Source: Termitomyces sp. T153
Lineage: Eukaryota > Basidiomycota > Agaricomycetes > Agaricales > Lyophyllaceae
Direction: 5' to 3'
Length of the DNA stretch: 64,000 nucleotides
Assembly (NCBI GenBank): GCA_018296165.2
Contig: JACKQL020000183.1
Coordinates: 1 to 64,000 of the forward strand
Numbering within the stretch: position 1 is the first letter of the stretch; every line of letters starts with the position of its first letter. Positions 11,690 through 22,525 of the stretch are shown one piece after another. The notes under the pieces are model-generated. The model saw only the letters and a program-made list of their open reading frames with translations, was not told the DNA's origin and ran no database searches. The position numbers and the translations under genes were made by a program.

Positions 11690-12729
11690 TGCACTGTCTG
11701 GAGGTGTCAACATCCATTGGGACTCCTTAGGGCAGGGAGTGCAAGAGAACAACATGGGATGGAAGGGGAAAAGTTGCACCTGCTTGTGGGGCTGCTAGAG
11801 CAGGCATGGAAGGTGGAGCTTGGGGGGTAATCAATGCAATCCATAAGAGAGGGGTGGAGTCCATCATGGAAGGTTAGGCAAAGTTGCAGACTGTCCAGGT
11901 ATTCCACCTGTTAGACTAAGGCATGAAAAGAGTTGATGTACTCATCAAGTGACTGCTGTCCTTGGGTTTGGTCTTGAAGAAAAAGAGCTGCAGTTTTAGT
12001 GGGGTCAAGGGAGAAGAACCAAGCTCAGAACTCCTCCTCAAACTCCATCCAGCTTGAGAAACTCTCAACTCCTCCTGGGCATTGAAAGATATGCAGTGCA
12101 TAGGTTGAGGCTCAGCCAGCCTTCATGTAGGAGAGAACTCAGGCAATTTTCAAGGCATCCAAGGTAAAGGCTTCACTGCACAGCTGGATATAGGTGATAT
12201 AGAACTGGAGGAAGTGTTCTCCAGCCTTACAATCTCCATCATAGACATCAGGGAGTGCAGGACAAGGGAGTTTGGAATGGGGAGCTGAAAAGCCTAAGCC
12301 AGATGCAGATGCAAACTGTTCTGCAGCAGCTGGAGCCAAAAAGCCTGAGCTAGGTGCAGACACAAACTGTTCTGCATCTGCTGGGGGCATAGGAAGTGTG
12401 GTAGGAGCAAGGAGGAGACATTCCAGAAGGGCTTGGAGAGAAAGGGACACTGCTTCAGTAGTTTGATGGAGTCCATGAGTTCAGCTGTGTGGGAAGTAAA
12501 GGAGACTTGGGTAAGTTGAACCTGTGACTCCAGGCACAGCAAACAACTCCAGGCATTGTCCTGGGGGCTTGAAGCATCAGAGGGGGGTGCTGGAGGGGTT
12601 GGCTGGGTCATAGGAGGAGCACAGAGGGTGCAAAGAAACTGGTGAAGGAGAGACCTTTTGAGAAACTGAGTAGAAGCTCAGGTAATCAAAAAAGGGGGCT
12701 CCCAGACCAAATTTAGAGACTTGTTCTGC
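11690..12729 (-). pseudogene. Gag region of copy B1
   Basis: Short collinear blocks match the gag of copy B2: the opening QDNAWSCLLCLESQVQLTQ corresponds to QDQAWTCLLHLEN in B2, the middle has SLQALLECLLLAPTTLPMPP, and the end YLDSLQLCLTFHDGLHPSL corresponds to YPDSLQLCLMFQDGLHPTL in B2. Capsid-like character is inferred from position; no zinc knuckle could be followed. An Ala/Glu-rich internal duplication (12,290-12,380; two units of FVSAPSSGFLAPAAAEQ type) is present. Many frameshifts. Confidence 0.65.
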
Positions 12730-12960
12730 TGTAAGGGCAAGCTCTGGAGGCTGTGGCTCAATCACACAACTGGCAAAGGGAAATCCAAAGTCTATTCAGT
12801 GCTGTACAGCATCTACTGAGATAACTACTCACCTGGCAAAGAGAAATCCAAAGAGAACAAGTCTGGGGATTCTCTAGGCCAAGTGGGATGCTTCAGAGGC
12901 TTCAGAAGCATGAGAAACAACTGTACAGTATGACAGAGAAAAAAGACAAAAGTGATGTGT
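12730..12960 (-). repeat. Degenerate 5' LTR of copy B1
   Basis: The left edge begins TGTAAGGG, the reverse complement of the CCTTACA that ends the B-family LTR at 47,154 and 60,719. The block CACCTGGCAAAGAGAAATCC further in matches the repeated CACCTAGCAGAGGGGAATCC text of the better copies. Similarity fades beyond about 12,950 and no TGTCAGG terminus is recognisable, so the outer end is lost. Confidence 0.55.
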
Positions 12961-13820
12961 CAGCAATTGGTCAGCAGTTACATAAGCTAGTAGCAGTGTC
13001 AAAGAGGCCACACTTGTCTGAATTACTGACAGAGAACTGGTGCAGCCTGAGGGCTGAAACTAGAACCAATAGATAGGAAAAAGGGAGGAGAATGAAGGAA
13101 AACTATAGGAAGGTAAATCAGACAAGAACTGGAGAAGGAGAAGGGGTTGTATGCATCCAGGAGTGTGGGGCATGGGATCTATGACTGGAGGGTTATTGAA
13201 GATCTGGTCTTTATATATGACAGCATCCAAGCTATCTTCAATGCATTGGAGTCAAAGGCATCTCTACTGAAGTGGATGTAGGTGAGACAGGACTGAAGGA
13301 AACACTCCCTGCTGGAGTGAGCACCCTTGTATGCATCCAGGAGTGTGGGGCATGGGATCTATAGCTGGAGGGTTATTGAAGATATGGGAGCAGTTACTGG
13401 AGCTGCTAGGGGTGGTTTTGCTACTAGAGGTGGTGCAGAGATAGGGGGTAGGCATTCTAGCAGTGCCTGGAGGGATTAGGAAATGTGATTGGTAGTCTAA
13501 CAGAGAGTAGAGAGTTTGGTTGTGTGATGGGTGAGAAACAATTGAGTCAGTTGCACCTAGTTCTTTACAAATAGTAACTAATCACCTAGCAGAGGTGAAT
13601 CTAAAGAAAATAAGTTTGAGGATTCCCACTGCTCAGTGCAGCACATCAGTGGGTGGTGGAGGCATGGGAATGACTGTACAGATGGCCAGAGCTAGCTCTA
13701 ACCCTAGAGAGGTGCTTGACAAGGAACCATGGGAAATTCTGAGGGTCTCCAGAGATCTTTGGGGGTCTGGAACAAGTGGTGGAGATCACTACAGAGATCA
13801 GAAATGGAAGGCCCCTAATA
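12961..13820 (-). mobile_element. Family B fragment B5: LTR joined to gag with a deletion
   Basis: On the minus strand an LTR of family B begins at 13,820 (TATTAGGGG, a mutated TGTCAGGGG) and can be followed to about 13,560 against the copies at 46,788 and 60,719. It jumps directly to gag text (AACTAGGTGCAACT) that in B2 lies about 190 bases beyond the LTR, so LTR end and leader are deleted. Gag then continues to about 13,146 (PPISAPPL and CIQGCSLQQGVF regions correspond to B2). The fragment's right end abuts the Tc1 transposase, suggesting insertion into it. From 12,961 to 13,145 nothing is recognisable. Confidence 0.6.
13147..13383. repeat. 57-bp direct repeat, exactly 180 bp apart
   Basis: The blocks 13,147-13,203 and 13,327-13,383 are identical except for two adjacent differences (GAC versus AGC). 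They lie within the gag part of fragment B5, so this is a local duplication inside a dead element, of unequal-exchange or replication-slippage type. Confidence 0.9.
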
Positions 13821-14896
13821 GGCACTCTCCTCCATCTCCTACTTTTCAAAGCTCTCCTTTGCTCCATCATTTAAAATTTCACAGTACTGCTCTACATTCT
13901 GCTCTGCATTCATGATCTCCACCACCTCTACTGGCTTGCCTACCCCATTCCAACCCATACTGCCCCATACCATGAGATTATTCCCTCCTCTATATTTCAC
14001 AGTAGGTGTAGTAGTTTAGTTTGAAATGCCTTCTCCTTGTAGCTTACACACATACTGCTTTCCATCTGACCCAATCCTGTTAAACTTTGTCCCATCTGTC
14101 CACAACACTCTTTTCTAGTCCTCCACAGTCCAGTTTCAATGCTCTTGAGCCCATTTAAGTCATAGATGCTGATGTCTAGCTTTGAGCATAGGAACTTTCC
14201 TCTTTGTAGCAGACCAATACCCCTCCTTCTTCAGCATATTCAAGACAGTCTGAGGAGAGACAGGGTTGGAAATAATGTTGTTGATAAAATTGGTGGCCTG
14301 AACAGCTGTATCAAGTATTCCAGTTGAGATTCATCAAACAATAGCCTGTCTATCATGTGGAGTAAGCTTAGCTGGATAGCCTCCAGGATGGTTTTCCCTG
14401 TCCACTTCCAACTCTCTACACTCTCTATCAATCCTCCCAACATTAGACTTCCTTATACCAGTTTTAGCCCCACTCTGATGCAGAGAATATCCTTGAGCAA
14501 GGAGAGAAGCAACAGTAGAGCATTGTGCAGGAGAAGTAGCTTTCATGATAGTGGTTGAAGGTCAAGATGTCATTCAACCAACTTGAACTAATACCAAATA
14601 TAACCAAACATGGTCACATGACTCTGTTGATATTCCCACATGCAACTTACTCTTTATTTCTGACTAAAATCGGGATAAACCTGCAAAGTTGAAGATGCTC
14701 AAAAAACTATTCCAATGAGTGAATATGTTAAAATGGCTATTACTCTATCACTCTTTATTTGAATTGCCTAAACCAAAATGCAATTTGTAGTTATGATGCC
14801 ATAGTATTTTACATGATTTAACCAGAATTTTAAATACTTCCAATCCTTCATGCCAATGTCATCTTTTAGAAATTGGGACATTTTTTTGAGCCACTG
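13821..14896 (-). pseudogene. Tc1/mariner-type transposase, truncated and broken
   Basis: At 14334-14546 the N-terminal paired-type helix-turn-helix is clear (STVASLLAQGYSLHQSGAK, then TGIRKSNVGRI). Continuing left in adjoining frames, NFINNIISNPVSPQTVLNML, then the start of the DDE catalytic domain with VLWTDGTKFNRIGSDGKQYV, then NNLMVWGSMGWNGVGK. At least five stop codons interrupt it. The text ends near 13,821 exactly where the family B LTR begins, so the second Asp and third acidic residue of the catalytic triad are missing. The right-hand terminal repeat is separate (14870-14896). Confidence 0.85.
14870..14896 (-). repeat. Terminal inverted repeat end of the Tc1/mariner copy
   Basis: On the minus strand the element starts CAGTGGCTCAAAAAAATG, the common opening of Tc1-like elements in mushrooms, and is preceded by TA (14,897-14,898), the expected target dinucleotide. 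The partner repeat at the other end is not present because the element is truncated at 13,820. Confidence 0.75.
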
Positions 14897-14898
14897 TA

Positions 14899-15316
14899 AA
14901 AGAATGTCTATGCTGTCCTAGCTGCACAGTTCCGAGTGCCCAACTAGTGCAAGGAGACAAGGAGTGTGGGTGCACCTAGGTGCACAAGAAAGCAAATCAT
15001 AATATAACAAGTACTCATAACCTAGGGTGCCTAAGATCCCTGAGCTCCACCTGCCTCTGATTCTCTTGTCACATTGGTGGTTGCAATGTTAATCACAGTT
15101 CCAATTGATTTCACAGTTGGTAGAGCAAGAGAAGATGATGCCACAGTTGAACTTGATGTGATGTTAATTGCAGATCCAGACTGTTTGGGGTGACCCATAA
15201 TGTCACTTTCACAGGTCCTGACAATTCTGCCTTTGCTTACTCATCCCACCTCAAGTCTAACTCAAAATGTGTTCTGCTGCTGCTATCACCACTTGCCACA
15301 TGAAACTGCCCAGGTG
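14899..15316. other. Unassigned CpG-poor DNA left of element A1
   Basis: No gene is visible. The sequence was contiguous with 23,313 onward before A1 inserted, as shown by the shared target duplication GGTGC. No family could be assigned to the joined sequence. Confidence 0.5.
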
Positions 15317-15321
15317 GGTGC

Positions 15322-16181
15322 TGTCAGGTTCCGCTGATGACGGGGGCTCAGTACACTGGCGAGTCCTTACTGGGCGGACGCGATGTCCTGCGCTTATAAC
15401 CAGGTGTCCGGAGTTGGAGCGGAGGTGGGGAAGCTTGCAAGGGGCCCCTAGGGAGAGCGGCCCGAGTAAGTCCTGAGTGATTCGGAGGGGTCTAAGACCG
15501 GAGGTACTGATCGTTGACCCAGGTCGGGTGTCAGGGCTAGTTAGCGGGCACACACGTAGATTGCAGGGTAGGCGGAGGCTTCTCGGTTGATGGGGGGCGG
15601 GATCGGGGCTGGACAGGGGGTTACCGGGCTTGGTGGGTTCCAGGGCCGAGCAGGTAGCGAGGTCCGGTGTTGTCGTTAAGAATGTTCAGGTTGTGGTGCA
15701 TGCGCGGAGTTCGTACTGACGTAGGGAGTAGGGGGACTTTCAGAGGAACAAAGGAAATATGTACAGTCGAGATGAGACGGAGATGAGACGAGACTGAGAA
15801 AAGATAGATTCGAGGCCTAGAGACAGAAATAGAGATGATACAAGAGACGAAACATAGGAAACTGGTAAAATGTAATATCAAGACTAAGGTTCGAGGAGTT
15901 ATTCTATGACTTATATACCGACTACTGGGTGCCTCCGAGGGCGGTGGATATGATGGCGGGGGTCGACGGAGCTGTGCTGAGTCGACGGGTGTCGGGTACA
16001 ATCCAAGGTTGGGCCGTGGCGGTATTCTGATGGGATCAGTTGGGGGCGCGGCCACTCCGGGGACATTGTGGCACTCCGGGACGGGTCGGGTGAACTAGGG
16101 TAGGGGGTCGGGGATGTATGACGTGGCCAGGAACGGTGGGGGAAGGTCTCAAGGGGGTGTTGATGGCTACGGATAGGGAGT
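15322..16181 (-). repeat. 3' LTR of A1, truncated at its U3 end
   Basis: The first 369 bases match the 5' LTR (22,526-22,894) apart from about a dozen transitions, which I judge by eye to lie at present or former CpG sites. This copy keeps 217 bp (15,692-15,908) that the other LTR lacks. Its far end stops at 16,181, after which integrase-coding text begins, whereas the other LTR continues a further 140 bases to TGTTACGACCC. The outer 140 bp of U3 have therefore been deleted together with the end of pol. Confidence 0.9.
15873..15917 (-). promoter_or_regulatory. TATA box and predicted transcript start with self-primer, A1 3' LTR
   Basis: On the minus strand TATATAAG (15,910-15,917) is followed 32 bases later by AGTCTTGATATTA (15,873-15,885). 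That 13-mer is the exact reverse complement of the primer-binding site at 22,513-22,525. Spacing fits a TATA-directed start at the first A of the 13-mer. The same arrangement and spacing occur in A2 and in the solo LTR. Confidence 0.8.
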
Positions 16182-17150
16182 GGATCTTGAATGGGCCAAG
16201 GCGTTTGTGGTCGCGTTTGATAGAGGGCCTCCGGGTCTTAAGATTTCATCGGTCGAGCCAGACCAAGGTGCCGGGGGGCCAGTCGGGGGTTGGCTGGCGG
16301 CAGGTGTCAGCATGCTTGGAGTAGGCTTGGTTGGCGGTGTCGATCTCGTCTCGGAGGAATTGGTGGAGGGATTGGAGGTCCTCGGCGACTTCGTGGGCAA
16401 CGTGGGAGGGGATGTCCTTGAGGGACAGCATGAGTCGGGGATTGTAGCCCTTGTTGGCGTAAAAGGGGGAAACTCCAGTGGCGGAATGAGGCGTGTTGTT
16501 GTAGGTGAATTCGGCAAGGGGGAGCTTCGTGCGCCAGTCATTCTGTAAATAGTTAATGTAGAGGCGAAGATACTATTCTAACGTCTGGTTTACGCGCTTG
16601 GTTTGCCCGTCGGTTTCCGGGTGATAGGCGGTAGAGAGGCTGGTTTTGATCTCAAGCGCCTTGCACAGCGATTGCCAGAAATGAGATACGAATAGGGGTC
16701 CACGGTCAGAGACGATGTCGTCAGGAAGTCCGTGTTTGGAGAATACGTGTTCTAGAAATAGTTTGGCGAAATCCGGGGCGGTGTCAGTGGTGTGGCAGGG
16801 AATAAAGAGGGCTTGTTTGGTAAGGCAGCAGACAACAACGAGGATTGCGTCGAAACCTTCGGAGTCAGGGAGTTCGACGATATGATCCATCGATATCGAA
16901 GACCAGGGGCGGCGACCAACAGGGAGGGGTTTCAGTAATCCGTTGGGGTGATGGTGGGGGACTTTGGCCCATAGGCAGGGCTCGCAGGCCCTCATGTATC
17001 GCATGACGTCCTTCTTCATTCCTGGCCAAAAATAAGTCCGGGAGATGAGTTGAAGGGTCTTACGAATTCCTGGGTGCCCCCGGAGTTTGTGATCGTGGTG
17101 CTGCCGGAGTATGTCGAGGCGAATGGACTTGTGGTCCGGGGCATAGATTC
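16182..17150 (-). pseudogene. Integrase of A1, 3' truncated
   Basis: The core frame (16573-17019) has the zinc-binding end (YMRACEPCLWAK), the first catalytic Asp in SMDHIVELPDSEGF, the second in IVSDRGPLFVSHFWQ, and the Glu region STAYHPETDGQTKRVNQTLE, which is close to consensus. Downstream frames (16246-16431) carry the C-terminal domain with WPPGTLVWLDR and the start of the GPF module, which breaks at 16,182 against LTR sequence. The chromodomain seen in A2 at 59,382-59,665 is missing. Stop codons separate the core from the C-terminal domain. Confidence 0.85.
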
Positions 17151-19048
17151 ATCCACTTCGGAGCAGCAGGCGGTGGTCCGGGGATAGCGAAAAGGGGTTG
17201 TCTACGCTTGACTCGTCGGGGTTGTTGCGGGGGTCGTGCTGGTTGAAGAAGGGGTCCGGGGGTGAATTCCTGATTTGCTGGAGGATTCCTTCTTCGTTTA
17301 AAATCAGCACAGCATGTAGATGTTCGGGTGGGATTACCACTCAATGGTTGAATGCATTTCATTCGGTTTCGAACAATTTCTTCGGATACACGTCGAGTCT
17401 TCGAGTGAGGGTGTCGGGCTTTGCGCCGAGTCGCCCGGGGCAGTAGTGAATGGTAAAATCGTACTCCGAAAGGGTTTCGGACCATCGAGCCTGGCGGCGG
17501 CTGAGCTGTTTCGTGGTCGTGAAATATTGCAGGTTGTTGTGATCGGAGTAGACTTGGATGCAGTGTGGGGACCCCTCGAGGTAGGCCCGCCACTGACGGA
17601 AGGCTTCGACAATCGCGAGGAGTTCCTTGTCGTAAATGTCGTAGTTGAGTTCTGCTGGGATCATTGATCGGGTGTAGAAGGCGACGGGGCGGAGATCCTT
17701 GCCCTCCGAGTTCGACTGGGAGAGTATCCCGGCGATAGCGTAGTCGGAGGCGTCACATTCGAGCACGATTGGTAGGGAGGGATTGAAATGGTGGAGGACC
17801 GGAGTGGAGGTGAAGGCCTTCTTCAGGAGGAGGCATACGCTCTGGCACTTGCTGTCCCAATCCCAAGGGGTGTCCTTCCTTGTGAGCCGGTTGAGGGGCT
17901 TGGTGATTCCAGAGTAGTTGTCGATGAAGCGGTGATAGAAGTTAGCAAACCCCAAGAATGACTGTACCTCCTTGACGTTCCGCAGGGAGGGCCAGTTGAG
18001 TATTGCGTCGACCTTGGCAGAATCCATGCGCACACCGTCGGGGGTGACGATGACCCTGAGATATTCGACTTCCGCTGTGTGGAATGAGCACTTTTCGGGT
18101 TTAGCATGAAGGTGATACTCTCGGAGCCGTTCCAGGACACGGCGGACGTGCTCCGAATGTTTCGCCGGCGAATTTGAGTAGATCAGGATATCGTCCAAAT
18201 ACACAATGACAAAGACATTGTTCATGTCATCGAAGATGTCGTTCATGAAGTACTGGAAGGTGGCGGGGGAGTTAGTCATTCTGAAGGGCATTATGAGATA
18301 CTCAAAGAGGCTGTAGCGGGTGCAAAAGGCGGTCTTCCATTCATGCCCCGGGGTGATCCGGACGTTGTTGTAGCTGGAACGAAGGTTGATTTTCATGTAA
18401 ATCTTGGCACTGCGAAGGCGATCAACAAGGTCTCCGATTAAGGGGAGGGGGTACCAGTTCTTCTTGGTGACTTTGTTGAGTCCCCAATAATCCACACAGA
18501 TTCGGAGGGATCCATCTTTTTTCTTGGCAAACAGAACCGGGGCGCCAGCCGCGGAGATCGAGGGACATATGAAACCTTTGCCGAGCATGTCGTCGAGGTA
18601 TTCCTTCAGGGCCCAGAGCTCGATTTCGGACATGTTGTAGATCTTGCCAAACGGGGGTGAGGTGCCTTCTTTGAGGTCGATCTGGTGGTCATAGGAGCAG
18701 TGCAGAGGGAGTTCCTTGGCACTTCCTTCGGAGAACACGTCAGTGAATTCATGATACTCTGGGGGAACTACTTCGGATAGGATCTGTTCCTCCGTCTTCC
18801 TCTCTGGCATGATAGTCCCTGTGTGGAGGTATTTCTCCGGTAGGGCCAGCGTGACTTGCAACTGGAAGGCGGGGGTGCCTTCTCGTAGGAGGCGCACGAA
18901 GGGGACGGCGCCAATGATTTTAATGTCAAGGTTTCCGGAGTTGACGGGGTTGGGTCCCGTAGATGTAGCAGTCGGATCCGGGGTGGCGTCGGGGTCCGGG
19001 ATAGGCTGGAAGCGGAGGTGGATGGCGGCTGCTAAGCTTGCTTCGGGG
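17151..19048 (-). pseudogene. RT-RNase H polyprotein of A1
   Basis: The 587-residue open frame (17359-19122) starts inside the second protease domain and covers RT and RNase H. RT: FAKKKDGSLRICVDYWGLNK, motif A reads KINLRSSYNNV where Asp is expected (Asn codon at 18,385-18,387; ATCGAC to ATCAAC), [18 protein letters not shown], and an intact [10 protein letters not shown] box. Thumb: VQSFLGFANFYHRFIDNYS. RNase H: LECDASDYAIAGILSQ, PVAFYTRSMIPAELNYDIYD, YSDHNNLQYF and the RRQARWSE end. A TGA at 17,359 separates this from the zinc-binding region of integrase (VVIPPEHLHAVLILNEEG and RNSPPDPFFNQHDP). Confidence 0.9.
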
Positions 19049-19911
19049 CTGGGGAGTTGCATGGTAAGGTTTTTCCAGTTGATGTCGGGGTTGACGTCTT
19101 GCAGCCACAGGAGTCCAAGCACGATCGGGGTCGACGGGGGTAGTTGGGTAACGAGGAGTCGGGCCTGGAACTGCAGGTCGTTATCAAGGGTGAGGGTGTT
19201 ATCGTGGTACTGCGTGATTCTTGTCGTGGCGGGGCTCCCATCGAAGAGTTGGAGCTCGAGGGGTTTGTCGAGGTCGTTGCGTCAGAGGTCGAGTTGGTTG
19301 CTGACGAAGACACCGGAAGCGCTGCTGTCTATGAGGGTGGGGAGTACCTTGGGCGAGCTGCCAAGTCGGACATAGATGACGAACGATCGTGCAGACCTAG
19401 AGCAAAGTTGCGGCGGGGTTCGGGGTTGGTTGATCATGGTCTCAGAGCTCTTGGAGGGGAGTGAGACATGGAAGGGTACCAGCCCGGAGTCGGTGGGGTT
19501 GTCCCGGTCGAGGCGTAGGGTGAGACTAGGCCAATCGACACGGGGATTGGTGGAGTGGAGCCATGAGAACCCTAAGATGATGGGGGCGGAGGGGTGTAAT
19601 TTTGTGACGAGTAGTCAGAGTTCTTGCTGCTGTCCATCGGCGAATGTCAGGGTCGTTTCTAGGCAGTGAGTGATGTCTCCCGCTGGGGTAGAGTCTCCAT
19701 CAAAGAGTTTGAGGGGGATCGGGGCAGGAAGATGGTGGGGGGGTTGTGGGGTGAGCGCTGCCAGGGATTCGTCAACAAAGTTATCGGTGGCGCCGCTGTC
19801 AATTAGTGTGGGGATGGGTTTGTCGATGAAGGGGAGAGTGGTGCGGAGGAGGAGATTTGTGGAGGAGTGAGAGGGGAGGTGTGCTGGGAGGTTGTCCGGG
19901 GTGAGCATCAT
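19049..19911 (-). pseudogene. Two consecutive retropepsin-like domains of A1
   Basis: Domain 1 runs from LIDSGATDNFVDESLAALTP (in frame 19615-19911) through LKLFDGDSTPAGDITH to LHPSAPIILGFSWLHSTNP and VDWPSLTLRL. Domain 2 repeats the layout: LIDSSASGVFVSNQLDL, LELQLFDGSPATTRITQYHD, LPPSTPIVLGLLWLQDVNP and INWKNLTMQLP. Both have a DS(G/S)A active site, a LFDG strand and a VLG/ILG strand. Each is broken by one TGA in a position where CGA (Arg) fits. The same double arrangement is traceable in A2, so it is a family property and not a local duplication in A1. Confidence 0.82.
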
Positions 19912-22492
19912 TGCGCGGAGGAGTGTGACTGGGGCAGAGAAGACGTCGGGGTGTGGTCCGCGGTCTAGTGCATCTTCCAGACCTAAACCGCCGACTCGTT
20001 TTCCATGAACTGGTAGTTATAGTCTTCTCCGTCAATTGTCCACACAGCGCGTCCCATCACCTGTCGTTTAGGGCAACTGCGAATAAAATGTTCCTGCTCA
20101 CCACATAGGATGCACGCGCCCTCCTTTCATCATTTTTCCTGCGTTTCCTCCAGCACGTCGATCCACTGGCTGTCCTGGATCCTGTTTGCACATAGGGCTT
20201 CCTGATCGTCGGCGGGGTCCTGGATGTTGTCGCAATCGTCGGGGTCGGTATCCCGGGGTACTGGGGTGTCATGGAGGTCGGCGGCGTTGAGCTGGGCAGG
20301 TAGTCACTGCCCCGGGGGCTGATTAGTGTTGGGGACTCCTCAGCCCAGGGGGAAGCAGGGTGCGGGGTTAGCAGGGTTGGCGGGGATTGAGGGTCGGATG
20401 CCATTGGTTGCTCCGGCCTGCCAGTTGGTGTTACCGGAGGTATTCCATGAGGTCCGGGGCGCCGTGTTTTCGCTGCGATCTTCCCAATAACGTTGGTCAA
20501 CCTGGGTAACAAGCACCTTGTACCCATCGTAGGTGGTTTGTTTGGGCACGAGGCGAAGGACGTCCTTGATCCGTTGGGGCAGGGCACGACGGAGGGCGAA
20601 CTGGAGGGCGTTGTAATTCCAGCTGGTCTCGTAGGCCTCTCGTTCGAATCGTACGATGAAGGTTGTGAAGCGCTCATTGTCGCGCATTCGGAGGTTGAAG
20701 AGATTTTCCTCCGCCTCCGCTACGGTGTCAAAGACGCCAAACTTACTCGAGAACTCCTGAGTGAAAGCAAGCCAATGGGAGAGTACGGGATTGTTTGGGT
20801 CGAACCGGAGTAGCGCTGTGTAGTGGTCGAAGGCGATGCCCTGTAAGTATGATGCAGCAAAGGCTACTCGTGAGCTCTCAAGCTGAAAAGTGATGGGCTT
20901 AGCTTGAAACATAGTTAAACACTGGGTCAGGAAGATTCGCCACTTCCGAGGGTCGCGGCCAGTGAAGGGTTCGGGCTTCTGGATGTCGAGCTTTCCTTCC
21001 CGGGCCAGTGCGTTGCGGGTATTGTCCTGCGAGTTTTGAGTTCAAGGTGGGGGTCCGGCGTTGTAGTAGTAGTAGTAGTTATTCCCGTTTCCATGCTGGG
21101 GGGGGAAGCTGTCCATCGCCAGGCCCCATCCTCCCGGGGGTCCGCCATTGGGTGGTCCCCCACCGGGGTTTTGACCTACACTACCCGGGGCGGGTCCTGG
21201 GGCCCATCGCGGGGGAGGGGGTCCTCCGGGATTCGGGGGTCCGAAGTAGTTGACGTTGGTGGGGGGGTTAGGCATCGGGGCGGGCAGGGGACGAGAGGGG
21301 TTGATGGAAAGAGGGGGTCGGGGCGCCCTGGGGCCCAGGGGCTGTCACAGGGGAACTGGGGCATTGGAACGGGGCGGATGGGCATTGCCACGAGGGGCGC
21401 GGAGATCAAAGTGGGGGGGTTGGTCTCGTTGGGGCCCGTTGCGCAGGGGGTGTTTGTCGGCGGGGTTGCCTGGTTCGTCGATATAGGAGAGGGTCCGGTT
21501 GTCGTCGTCGATGCGTAGGGGCGGTCATTGGGAGTGGAGTTCAGGGACGGCAGGTTGGTCCCAGGTTCGGAAGGCGCTGGGCACCGAGCTGGCCCGGGGC
21601 CGGGCGGAGAGGGCCAGGGCGTGGGCGGCGGGTTGGTCGAACAACCCCCCCGCGGGGTTGAGATTCCTCAAGATGCTGGAGGCCGCGTTGAGTTCTTCCT
21701 GCTGGCAGGGAACAGAAGATGGGGCTTCGTTTTGTGTCCCAACGGGTTCCTCGTGTTGCACATGGAAGGAGCGGGCGGGATCCAGAGGATCTTCGAAGGG
21801 GCGGGGGTTCGGACTAGTGTGGATTTCTTCGACCAAGGCGCAGAGCTCGTTCCGTAAGTTGTTGTCGAGGCCCAGGGTGCCTTGCATATTCTCCGGGAGG
21901 TTCCCTTGTAGGTAGCGTTTGTGGAAGTTGAGGAGTCGATCCGCCCAGACCTCTGGGGTTGCGGAGGCGTCAGGGTAGCCTAGGTTGGTGAGGAGGGTGT
22001 GGGTATGCCTGGCAAATTCTGCGGGGGACAGGCAGAGGAAGCGGAGAACTTCGTCGTGTTGCTGGGCATAGGCTTCGATCCTTTGCTGCCTAGGAGAAGG
22101 AGGGGTTTGAATGGCAAATGGTGGGCGGGGGGGGGAGTAGTTATCCGTGGCCTCCGGAGGGACTGTGGCTGCAGCGGGGATTGGGTACACATAGTAATGG
22201 GCGGGGGGGAGGTAGGCGGGGTTGGGGGGTGCTGCGGAGTATCCTCCGGGGTTGATACGGGGGTTGTTGCCATCGGCGTGGAATGCGGGAGGGCGGCGCC
22301 AGCCCGGGGGTATTCCCTGGCTGATGGAGGGGGTGTAGAACGCCTGGTTGGGGTCAGGGGTCCAGTGATGGGGCACGTATTGGTCCGCGAAGGGACCCGG
22401 GTAGAATGGGGCATAGGAATTTTCCAGTATGGGCTGGCCGTAGGCGTCGGTTGGGAAACTGACGGGGTTGTACGCGGGGTTGAATGCAGACA
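19912..22492 (-). pseudogene. Gag of A1 with CCHC zinc knuckle
   Basis: Start ATG (plus-strand CAT at 22,490-22,492) lies 21 bases inside the primer-binding site. The N-terminal part (frame 21525-22757, of which the portion above 22,492 is LTR shadow) is Pro/Tyr-rich. A second block (frame 20340-20912) is capsid-like: ITFQLESSRVAFAASYLQGI, FSSKFGVFDTVAEAEENLFN, LRMRDNERFTTFIVRFEREA. The end has one zinc knuckle, CILCGEQEHFIRSC (near 20,070-20,120). At least five TGA codons interrupt it, all in contexts where CGA is plausible. A run encoding five Tyr residues and flanking Pro/Gly-rich text lies at 21,042-21,275. Confidence 0.85.
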
Positions 22493-22512
22493 TCGAGAAC
22501 AGGGTAAGGGGG

Positions 22513-22525
22513 AGTCTTGATATTA
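22513..22525 (-). other. Primer-binding site of A1 (self-primer type)
   Basis: Directly inside the 5' LTR end (…CCTGACA), the minus strand reads TAATATCAAGACT, the exact reverse complement of AGTCTTGATATTA at the predicted transcript start in the A-family LTR. It does not begin with TGG and no tRNA 3' end fits. This is the arrangement known for Tf1 and sushi-type elements that prime from the 5' end of their own RNA. Confidence 0.8.

Larger units (their letters stand above)
7584..12960 (-). mobile_element. Decayed Ty3/Gypsy chromovirus, family B, copy B1
   Basis: On the minus strand the order is LTR remnant, gag, protease, RT-RNase H, integrase, chromodomain. Every region is present but broken by stops and frameshifts, and CpG is nearly absent. 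Three other copies or pieces of the same family lie in the window (B2 at 46,788-49,734, B3 from 60,719 to the end, B4 at 45,601-46,787), plus gag-LTR fragment B5. No convincing 3' LTR was found at the left end: the chromodomain diverges from the B3 version after WEPQANID, so the left boundary is probably a rearrangement. Confidence 0.8.

Noticed and set aside
12888..13076. Small plus-strand gene with a Lys/Glu-rich product
   Set aside because: It overlaps the B1 LTR remnant, has no motif and no supporting signals.
21036..22520. Long plus-strand Gly/Arg-rich ORFs across A1
   Set aside because: They are antisense shadows of the Pro-rich gag on the minus strand in GC-rich DNA.
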